Source: an uncultured Gemmataceae bacterium (GTDB lineage: Bacteria; Planctomycetota; Planctomycetia; Gemmatales; Gemmataceae). From it: a stretch of 19,361 nucleotides of DNA. Made by a program: the position numbers and the translations under genes. Numbering within the stretch: position 1 is the stretch's first letter; every line of letters starts with the position of its first letter. The notes under the pieces are model-generated. The model was not told where the DNA came from and did not search any database. It saw only the letters and a list, made by a program, of their open reading frames with translations. The stretch covers positions 1 through 19,361 of the forward strand of contig CAKZUU010000203.1 in assembly GCA_937922175.1 (NCBI GenBank). Reading direction: 5' to 3'. This document shows positions 13,978-19,361 of this stretch, one piece after another.

Positions 13978-15368
13978 CGGATGTCATCACGATCGCGGCT
14001 GGATTGCTGATCCTCATCGCAACTGCCACCGCAGTGGCGTGGAGGTACGAGGTTCGATTTGTCCTGTTGACTGCCTCATTCGCCCTGGCGACCTCTGCCG
14101 CTCTGACCGAGGCTATGGAGCATCGTGGGGTTCCGCCGATCCTGACGATGTGGATGCCGATTGCTCGCACGTTCGTCGCCACGTTCAGCAACGAAAAGTT
14201 TGTTGTGCCGATCTGCTCGGCGATGGGTTTCGCTTACGTTCTTCGACACACGGAATGCGACCGGCATCTCGTCCGGCTGTTGATTCGGCCGTTTCGGAGG
14301 GTCAGGCAACTGTTGGTGCCCGCCACCGTCGTCATCGGCTTTTTGGTCAATATTCCGTTGGTGAGCCAGACCAGCACGGCCGTTGCCGTGGGGACGGTCC
14401 TCGTGCCTCTTCTTCGAGCCTCGGGAGTGCCCGCGTTGACGATTGCAGCGGCATTGGTTCTCGGCTCGTCACTCGGGGGAGAACTTTTAAATCCAGCCGC
14501 CCCGGAACTCCTGTCCGTCGCCCGGTCGCTGCAACGTCACATCCCCGAGGCACGCTCTCATGACTGCGTGTCGCAGGTACATCGACTGATTTGGGGCCAT
14601 TTGTTCGTCGCGACCGCTGTCTTCTGGTGGCTGAATCGCAACACGAATCAACCTCCCCCCAATGATGTCGAGGCCAACGACGATCCACCTGTCAAGGACA
14701 AACCTGTTCGCTGGGACAAGGCTGTAATGCCGTTTGTCCCTCTTATTCTTCTTTTTTTGACATCTCCCGCGCTCAGTATCCTTGAGGTACCGAGAGACTG
14801 GTTGACCAGTGCGAAGGATCGTGAAACATTTGACAGCCGACTCATCGGGGTCGCGATGCTCATGGGTGCGGTCGCGGCAGCCGCCACGACGCCAGCCTCG
14901 TTCGGTCGCAGCACGGCAATTTTCTTCGAGGGGGCGGGTTACGGTTTCACCCACATCATCGGACTCATCGTTGCGGCATCCTGTTTCGGAGAGGGAATCA
15001 AGTTTCTCAGTTGGCACCAGGGAATCGGTCATTTCGTCGAAAAATACCCCGTCGCGCTGATTCCCGCCGCCGTCGTGATCCCCCTGTTGTTCGCGTTGAT
15101 CAGCGGTTCGGGCATGGCAGCGACGCAAAGTTTGTTTGATTTTTACGTCGCTCCCATCCTCGCCACCAACGCCGACCCTTTTCGTATTGGGGCTTTCGTC
15201 GCAGTGGGGGCAGCCGCCGGCCGCACCATGTCTCCCGTTGCCGCTGTTGTCCTCATGTCGGCCCAACTGACGAGTACCGAACCATTTCGAGTCGCCCAAC
15301 GTGTTGCGTTGCCGTTACTCGTCGGATTGCTAACGCTGGTTCTCGCTCAACTGATCGGGAGCCGCTGA
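13974..15368 (+). CDS. DcuC-family anion/C4-dicarboxylate transporter
   Basis: A 464-residue polytopic membrane protein with about 11-12 hydrophobic segments. It shows the two inverted halves typical of the DcuC/ion-transporter superfamily: NIPLVSQTSTAVAVGTVLVP (126-145) followed by LVLGSSLGGELLNPAAPELL (161-180), and in the second half ISGSGMAATQSLFDF (376-390) followed by GAAAGRTMSPVAAVVLMSA (412-430). E. coli DcuC exports succinate in fermentation; the substrate here is not known. A hydrophilic cytoplasmic-type loop (about 221-250) links the halves. The start ATG overlaps the previous stop (ATGA) and is preferred over an upstream in-frame start near 13932, which would add a basic, non-membrane lead. 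No dicarboxylate pathway gene is nearby. Confidence 0.8.
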   Translation: MTDVITIAAGLLILIATATAVAWRYEVRFVLLTASFALATSAALTEAMEHRGVPPILTMWMPIARTFVATFSNEKFVVPICSAMGFAYVLRHTECDRHLVRLLIRPFRRVRQLLVPATVVIGFLVNIPLVSQTSTAVAVGTVLVPLLRASGVPALTIAAALVLGSSLGGELLNPAAPELLSVARSLQRHIPEARSHDCVSQVHRLIWGHLFVATAVFWWLNRNTNQPPPNDVEANDDPPVKDKPVRWDKAVMPFVPLILLFLTSPALSILEVPRDWLTSAKDRETFDSRLIGVAMLMGAVAAAATTPASFGRSTAIFFEGAGYGFTHIIGLIVAASCFGEGIKFLSWHQGIGHFVEKYPVALIPAAVVIPLLFALISGSGMAATQSLFDFYVAPILATNADPFRIGAFVAVGAAAGRTMSPVAAVVLMSAQLTSTEPFRVAQRVALPLLVGLLTLVLAQLIGSR

Positions 15369-15458
15369 GTCGGTTTGAAACTTGCATCGGATGAACCGCT
15401 CCTTTTTCGATTCGGCTTGTTTCTCGCGCTGAACTCGTTATGAGCGCCGCTGTGGACC

Positions 15459-15464
15459 GAGGAG
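15459..15464 (+). promoter_or_regulatory. ribosome binding site of the small secreted protein
   Basis: GAGGAG with a 6-nt spacer to the ATG at 15471. Its near-ideal form is the main reason to call this gene in this frame. Confidence 0.6.
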
Positions 15465-15470
15465 TTAGCG

Positions 15471-15818
15471 ATGCGCTGGCTGTTCCCGTTTTTCATTGGT
15501 TGGGCTTTCACTGGATTCCTGATGACGTCGGAGGGTCGCTCGGCCTGTTATTTCGCCGACCCGTCTGGCATGCGAGAAATCACTGCCCCAATGACTCGCC
15601 TCGCAGCTCCCTCCCCTCCACAAGGAACGGGAAGGTCGGACGAAACGCGACCGCGTTGGACCGTTCGAGGGCAGGATCCATTGTCGCCGTCGTCGGGCAT
15701 TGTGCCGTCATTCGGAAGGCGCGAACGCCTCAGGCAGTGGCTTCGGGACGGAAGAGAGCGACTCCCGGAGATTCCGCGGTTGCAATTTGATCTATTATTC
15801 CGAATGCCCGAGTATTGA
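15471..15818 (+). CDS. small secreted hypothetical protein
   Basis: A 115-residue protein of unknown family. Residues 2-18 are strongly hydrophobic (RWLFPFFIGWAFTGFLM) and end in a plausible cleavage region (TSEGRSA, 19-25), so it is probably secreted. The mature part is short, rich in Pro, Ser and Arg, with a charged helical-looking stretch at 83-98 (RRERLRQWLRDGRERL). An excellent ribosome binding site supports the start. Another frame open from 15440 overlaps it but has neither a signal peptide nor a good binding site. It lies 102 bp after the DcuC-family gene and 20 bp before the convergent HEAT gene. It could be the tail of that operon or independent. Confidence 0.5.
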   Translation: MRWLFPFFIGWAFTGFLMTSEGRSACYFADPSGMREITAPMTRLAAPSPPQGTGRSDETRPRWTVRGQDPLSPSSGIVPSFGRRERLRQWLRDGRERLPEIPRLQFDLLFRMPEY

Positions 15819-15838
15819 GTCGCCTCGGTAGATCGCGT

Positions 15839-16768
15839 TTACTGCCAACCGGTAATTTGCAGCAAGGCTTGAGCAGCCGTGTGCCGCAATCGGGGATCAT
15901 GATCGTGGAGCACCTGTTGAAGCACCGTTTTGGCTTCCTGGGCAGCGGGTCCGATCCGTCCAAGGGTATCGAGGATCAAGATGGCCTCACCGATTGAGTC
16001 GAAATCCGAAGTGAGAACGTAGGTCGGCTGCGTCTTCTGGAATTCGTCGATTTCCTGGCTGGACTCGCCAGCGGTGGAGCACAGACGGCGAACCTGGTGA
16101 AATCGTTCGATGAGTGCCCTCACCGCCGAGCCGCCACGCATCCCCATAAACCCGATCGCGACAATAATTTCGCGCCGGACGAATGGTCGGGGATCATTCA
16201 AACGGGCGACCAGAGCGGGCAGCGCTTTGGGCCCAATATTGCTGAGCGCTTTGGCGACGAGGCGGGAGTGGATCAAATTGACGCTGTTCAGCGCGTCGAG
16301 CAAGTCGGGAATCGCGGCCTCAGCCAAGGCCCCCATATTTGCCAAGGCTTGAGCTGCTCCCGCAGCCGTCCGAGGATCGGGGTCGCGCAAAGCGCAGCCT
16401 AAATCCGGAATGCATTCTTTCGCTTGGGCACCGAGCCTCGCCAACGCCCACACTGCCTCCCGCCGAACCGAACGTCGCGGGTGTTTCAAAAGCTCCTTCA
16501 ACAGCGGAATTGCTTCCAAACCCATTTGCCCGACAGCTTTTGCGGCCGAGGCGAGTATTTCGTGGTCCAAAGTTTGGAAAAGTTCCCGAAGTTGCGGTAA
16601 AGCATCGCTGGCGAGCGGGCCGAGCCGACCCATTTCATGGATCGCGGCAAGGCGTCTTAACGGATCTTTCAAATCCTCAATAAGTTGTGGTAAAGGGTCG
16701 ATCAACGAAACCGGTGGGATCGTGTCGGCCTCAAGGTTGGGACAAGACATGGCTAATACGCTTTGCAT
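15839..16768 (-). CDS. HEAT-repeat protein
   Basis: A 309-residue all-helical repeat protein. HEAT-like units of 30-40 residues follow one another at about 25-60, 60-95, 86-120, 118-152, 152-185 and 183-225, and again at 258-309. Typical lines are HPRRSVRREAVWALARLGAQA (96-116), DPDPRTAAGAAQALANMGALA (129-149) and HDPRLRHTAAQALLQI (290-305). Such proteins are scaffolds for protein-protein contacts; the partner is unknown. A non-repeat segment (about 228-256) interrupts the array. No signal peptide is seen. The ATG at 16768 lacks a ribosome binding site; an ATG at 16750 (MSCPNLEAD) is a good alternative. It is divergent from the sigma-factor gene, so a shared regulatory region is possible. Confidence 0.75.
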   Translation of the reverse strand: MQSVLAMSCPNLEADTIPPVSLIDPLPQLIEDLKDPLRRLAAIHEMGRLGPLASDALPQLRELFQTLDHEILASAAKAVGQMGLEAIPLLKELLKHPRRSVRREAVWALARLGAQAKECIPDLGCALRDPDPRTAAGAAQALANMGALAEAAIPDLLDALNSVNLIHSRLVAKALSNIGPKALPALVARLNDPRPFVRREIIVAIGFMGMRGGSAVRALIERFHQVRRLCSTAGESSQEIDEFQKTQPTYVLTSDFDSIGEAILILDTLGRIGPAAQEAKTVLQQVLHDHDPRLRHTAAQALLQITGWQ

Positions 16769-16787
16769 CGTTCGCAGGGCATTTTCG

Positions 16788-16815
16788 TTAACGCCTGGGA
16801 AATATCTCCTATAAG
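16788..16815 (+). promoter_or_regulatory. sigma70-like promoter candidate for the sigma-factor gene
   Basis: TTAACG (16788-16793) and TATAAG (16810-16815) are separated by 16 bp and match the consensus boxes at 4/6 and 5/6. It lies in the gap between the divergent HEAT and sigma genes, about 115 bp upstream of the chosen sigma start. Confidence 0.35.
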
Positions 16816-16930
16816 ATGGAAGAGGAATCGAGGGTTGTCACCTGCCAAAAAAATCGCAGCGAGATCAACCAAGTCAGATGTCCAGCTTTGGGGAGAGAGA
16901 CGGTTGAGTCACCCACCGGATTCGTGGCGA

Positions 16931-17521
16931 ATGATGCGTATGGCCCAAGGATTGAATCCGTCCTCGCGGACGGCGTTCGCTGCCTTGATGATTGGCGCGG
17001 CCCTGTCGATGCCGGATGGGGCATGTGCCTCGAATCGAACAGTGGAGCGAACAATTGCCGACGTGCAACGTTATTGCAGCGCCTGTTGGCGGAATGCACG
17101 GCTGCCGATCGACTCATGGAACGACTGCACCCAAGAAGTTCTTTGCCGATTGATGCAGACGATCCCGTTGCAGCGTTGGGATCGACTTCTCGATGCCGAC
17201 GCCGAGGAGCGAAGGGAATTCGTTCGAGCTATCGACGCGGTCCGAAAACGTTCGCAACGGTCGCGGAAATGGAGCCCCCTAAGTGAGGAACTCGCCGATC
17301 GATCCGCCCGCAATCATCGCGAGATCGACGATCTGCGGGATGAACTTCAACGGGTGCGCGATGTCCTCTCGCCGCGGCAGCGTCGCATCGTGCAGCTTTC
17401 GGCCGACGGATACACTGTCCGCGAAATTGCTCGGGAGTTGCATTTGCCGCCCGAGCGCGTCAGCGACGAAAAGTACAAAGCGATTGGCAAATTACGACAA
17501 GCCATTGGGGTGAATTGCTGA
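16931..17521 (+). CDS. ECF-like sigma-70 family factor
   Basis: A 196-residue protein from the first in-frame ATG. A region-2-like segment covers about 34-75 (RTVERTIADVQRYCSACWRN, then SWNDCTQEVLCRLMQ). Region 4 is clear at about 135-193: LSPRQRRIVQLSADGYTVREIARELHLPPERVSDEKYKAIGKL spans the helix-turn-helix that reads the -35 element. The protein lacks regions 1.1 and 3, as in ECF sigmas. Its N-terminus is odd: residues 15-26 (AFAALMIGAALS) are hydrophobic and followed by DGACAS, resembling a signal peptide. A TTG at 16904, 8 nt after GGAG (16892-16895), has the better ribosome binding site; an ATG at 17009 would remove the hydrophobic stretch. Its last 30 bp overlap the convergent plsC-like gene. 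No anti-sigma gene is seen. Confidence 0.75.
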   Translation: MMRMAQGLNPSSRTAFAALMIGAALSMPDGACASNRTVERTIADVQRYCSACWRNARLPIDSWNDCTQEVLCRLMQTIPLQRWDRLLDADAEERREFVRAIDAVRKRSQRSRKWSPLSEELADRSARNHREIDDLRDELQRVRDVLSPRQRRIVQLSADGYTVREIARELHLPPERVSDEKYKAIGKLRQAIGVNC

Positions 17522-18244
17522 ATCCGTCGCTGCGTGCCCTTGGCGCGGGGAGCGCTCGAGGGGCAGCAAGGGTGGGCCGAAGGTGCCACGACGCCACCGT
17601 TCGGCTCGCTCAATGCATTCGCGCAAGCGATCCGATAGGATTCGCAGGACATCACTGCGTGGCAGTTCGGCCAACCGAGCACCATCCAGAGGCGCTCCCA
17701 CGCTCACGGCAATTCGGGCGTCGTTCCAGGGAAGGAATGGCGGGGCAAACCGCATCCAAGATCGTTGGCGCGGCCAGGCCTGGTAAGCCCCGGCGATTCC
17801 GATGGGCACCACTGGGCAGCGCCCCTCTCGGATCAGTAAGGTGACTCCGGGCTTCAATGGTGCGAGCCGACCATCCCAACACCGTTCGCCTTCCGGGTAG
17901 ACAAGGACGGCGTGTCCTTTTTTTAACTCTTCCAAGATCCCGCTGAGTCCCGCGCGACTAAACCCGAGGTTGTCCACAGGGACGGTGCCGAAGAAGGTCA
18001 TGATCTCCCGAAGAAGAGGCACGCGGAACAGTGTTTTCCGAGCGAGAAACCGGATCCGCCGTGGACAAGCAAGGCCCATCAGCGGGATATCCAAGTAGCT
18101 TTGGTGGTTGCCGACCAAAAGGACGGGACCGGATCGGGGGATGTGTCGCGCGCCTTCAAAGCGGAAGGAATGGGAGAACACCGCCAGCATGTGCAGGGGC
18201 GGGTAAAGTCCCAGGTAACACCAATCACTCAACGACCGCGGCAT
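17492..18244 (-). CDS. plsC: 1-acyl-sn-glycerol-3-phosphate acyltransferase (PlsC family)
   Basis: A 250-residue membrane-associated acyltransferase that should convert lysophosphatidic acid to phosphatidic acid in phospholipid synthesis. The catalytic NHQSYLD (46-52; H47 and D52 form the H-x4-D pair) and the substrate-binding YPEGERCWDG (116-125, corresponding to FPEGTRS) are present, with KPGVTLLI (131-138) and CPVVPIGI (143-150) following as usual. The N-terminal 25 residues are moderately hydrophobic and may anchor it to the membrane. The basic C-terminal tail from about 225 is not conserved. The start overlaps the end of cmk by 16 bp, so the genes are translationally coupled; cmk-plsC order is common in bacteria. 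Its 3' end overlaps the convergent sigma gene by 30 bp. Confidence 0.9.
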   Translation of the reverse strand: MPRSLSDWCYLGLYPPLHMLAVFSHSFRFEGARHIPRSGPVLLVGNHQSYLDIPLMGLACPRRIRFLARKTLFRVPLLREIMTFFGTVPVDNLGFSRAGLSGILEELKKGHAVLVYPEGERCWDGRLAPLKPGVTLLIREGRCPVVPIGIAGAYQAWPRQRSWMRFAPPFLPWNDARIAVSVGAPLDGARLAELPRSDVLRILSDRLRECIERAERWRRGTFGPPLLPLERSPRQGHAATDSAIHPNGLS

Positions 18245-18882
18245 GAACGTGCATACTCTTCCATGAGCGCGACCACCTCTTCGATCGAACGATTTGTCGT
18301 ATCGATCAGAATGGCGTCGGGCGCGGGCACGAGAGGTGCCATGTCTCGACTCGAATCACGGCGGTCACGCTCGTTTTGCTCGGCGAGGACATCGTCGATG
18401 CTTCGGCATACGCCACGAGCCGCCAATTCCCGTCGCCGGCGCTCGGCCCGTTCGGCAGGATCCGCCGTCAAAAAAAACTTGACCTGCGCTTCGGGGAAGA
18501 CGACCGTTCCCTGATCCCGACCCTCGGCGATGATATTCCGCCCCTTCGCTGCCGATCGCTGCAGCTCCATCAGAAATCGGCGAACCACGGGCAGCGATGC
18601 TACGCGACTCGCCGCTTGGGATACCTCCGGGTCGCGAATCAACTCCGTCACGTCCTCGTCGTTGAGCCACACTTTCGGTCCTTGCACCTGGACGCGGGTT
18701 TCGCGAAGAAGAGGTTGAATGGCGGCTTCATCGTCCGGCTCCACGCGATGCCGAATCACCGCCAGCGCCACCGCACGGTACATCGCCCCGGTGTCCAGCA
18801 CCTCGAAGCCCAACCGATCCGCTAGAGTCTTCGCCGTGGTGCTTTTACCTGTCCCGGCTGGGCCGTCGATCGTGATGATCAT
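18229..18882 (-). CDS. cmk: cytidylate kinase
   Basis: A 217-residue P-loop kinase that phosphorylates CMP and dCMP using ATP. Motifs: GPAGTGKST (7-15, Walker A), DTGAMYRAVAL (30-40), EGRDQGTVVFP (120-130, where many homologues have GRDIG) and ERDRRDSSRDMAPL (171-184), plus FFLTADPAERAERR (136-149). Length is typical. The ATG at 18882 gives the classic MIITIDGPAG start and has AAGG 5 nt upstream. A GTG at 18915, overlapping the upstream stop as GTGA, would add eleven residues and is the alternative. The gene lies between a coiled-coil protein gene and plsC in a tight operon. Confidence 0.95.
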   Translation of the reverse strand: MIITIDGPAGTGKSTTAKTLADRLGFEVLDTGAMYRAVALAVIRHRVEPDDEAAIQPLLRETRVQVQGPKVWLNDEDVTELIRDPEVSQAASRVASLPVVRRFLMELQRSAAKGRNIIAEGRDQGTVVFPEAQVKFFLTADPAERAERRRRELAARGVCRSIDDVLAEQNERDRRDSSRDMAPLVPAPDAILIDTTNRSIEEVVALMEEYARSCRGR

Positions 18883-18911
18883 CTCCGCCTTCGTCTGCGA
18901 CCTTTGCTCGC

Positions 18912-19361
18912 TCACGGATGAATGTTGGCCGTGAACACTCGACCGGCGACCATACTTCGCGTTCGAGGAACCAAGTCGATGCCAACGACTTGGTAGGTGA
19001 AAGTACCCGCGGGCACCGTCACATCGATCTGCTCGCCGGGCATCAGGAAATAAGGAACTCCATTGACGCGAACTTCTTGGATGGTGGTCAGCTGATTGAT
19101 CAGGCGGAGCGCACCCGTCGTCAGACGAGTCTCGTCACGGAGGCCCGGGTCGGGCCGAAGCGATTCACGACGTTGGCCGGGGACGGACGGCAGACGGCTG
19201 GGAGACGAACCCGACCAACTGCGCTCGCTCGAGGACAACCAATCCTTCAACCGAGCCACCTCACCCTGAAGCGACTCGATTTGAGCCCGCAATTGCCACG
19301 AGTCCGCCAACACCGTTTGCTGGGCTTCGAGACGAGCGGCTTGAGCCTTCAACGCCGTCAC
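18912..19361 (-). CDS. coiled-coil protein with planctomycete-type C-terminal domain, partial (right edge)
   Basis: Only the C-terminal 149 residues are visible; the 5' end lies beyond the right edge. Residues 1-43 have coiled-coil character (ALKAQAARLEAQQTVLADSW, then QIESLQGEVARLKDWL), followed by a Ser/Pro/Arg-rich linker (44-75). The C-terminal domain (about 80-149) reads INQLTTIQEVRVNGVPYFLM and PGEQIDVTVPAGTFTYQVVG and looks beta-rich. I recall similar C-terminal domains in planctomycete hypothetical proteins, with an 'NG..Y.v..G....v.vPaGtftY.v' pattern. Function is unknown. Its stop is 29 bp upstream of the chosen cmk start, and overlaps the alternative GTG start of cmk, so it is probably in the same operon. 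Confidence 0.65.
   Translation of the reverse strand: MTALKAQAARLEAQQTVLADSWQLRAQIESLQGEVARLKDWLSSSERSWSGSSPSRLPSVPGQRRESLRPDPGLRDETRLTTGALRLINQLTTIQEVRVNGVPYFLMPGEQIDVTVPAGTFTYQVVGIDLVPRTRSMVAGRVFTANIHP

Noticed and set aside
14487..15299. 270-codon open frame antisense to the DcuC-family gene
   Set aside because: Charged, motif-free translation opposite a clear membrane protein; a typical shadow frame.
16816..17286. 156-codon frame starting with an ATG right after the TATAAG box, overlapping the sigma gene
   Set aside because: It overlaps the sigma gene in a different frame, and the sigma frame shows recognisable region 2 and region 4 sequence while this one shows none.

Overview
The window looks like a chromosomal segment from a planctomycete (Planctomycetota, probably Pirellulales or Thermogutta-like). 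This is inferred from gene content: a DUF1080 (3-keto-disaccharide hydrolase) secreted protein, a long Tat-exported Gfo/Idh/MocA oxidoreductase, a DoxX protein with a large insert, a MetK with the SVSMGHPDK motif, and a C-terminal domain of a type I recognise from planctomycete hypothetical proteins. I saw no tRNA, rRNA, insertion sequence, CRISPR array or phage gene. The genes are tightly packed and share one base-composition style.

Layout. (1) 1-299: the N-terminus of a major facilitator exporter runs off the left edge, divergent from (2) a secreted DUF1080 protein (300-1340). (3) 1365-6561, minus strand, read right to left: a DUF4912 protein, an ApbE-type FMN transferase, a split DoxX membrane protein and the Tat-exported Gfo/Idh/MocA oxidoreductase. 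The last three are closely spaced (9 and 48 bp) and look like one operon. (4) 6562-7106: a 545-bp divergent intergenic region with several short perfect palindromes. (5) 7107-10146, plus strand: Xaa-Pro aminopeptidase, accB, accC. This resembles the known peptidase-efp-accBC order with efp missing. (6) metK (10377-11591) behind an extended -10 promoter candidate. (7) 11592-11934: leader region with a 20-bp hairpin. (8) 11935-15368, plus strand: two tandem paralogous secreted YiiX-like permuted papain-fold proteins, a membrane-anchored protein with a C-terminal zinc-ribbon-like cysteine cluster, and a DcuC-family transporter, joined by small gaps or overlaps; a small secreted protein follows at 15471. 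(9) A HEAT-repeat protein (minus) is divergent from an ECF-like sigma factor (plus). The sigma gene converges on, and overlaps, (10) a minus-strand operon: a coiled-coil protein cut by the right edge, cmk (cytidylate kinase) and plsC (acyltransferase).

How the genes may work together. The DUF1080 protein and the exported oxidoreductase fit a periplasmic 3-keto-glycoside degradation scheme. Peptidase-AccB-AccC-MetK are core metabolism: biotin carboxyl carrier, biotin carboxylase and S-adenosylmethionine synthesis. Cmk and PlsC supply nucleotides and phospholipid. The least described unit is the YiiX-YiiX-cysteine-cluster-DcuC cluster. It could be a cell-envelope hydrolase/transport module, but only gene order and recognisable folds support that; no function can be assigned from sequence alone.
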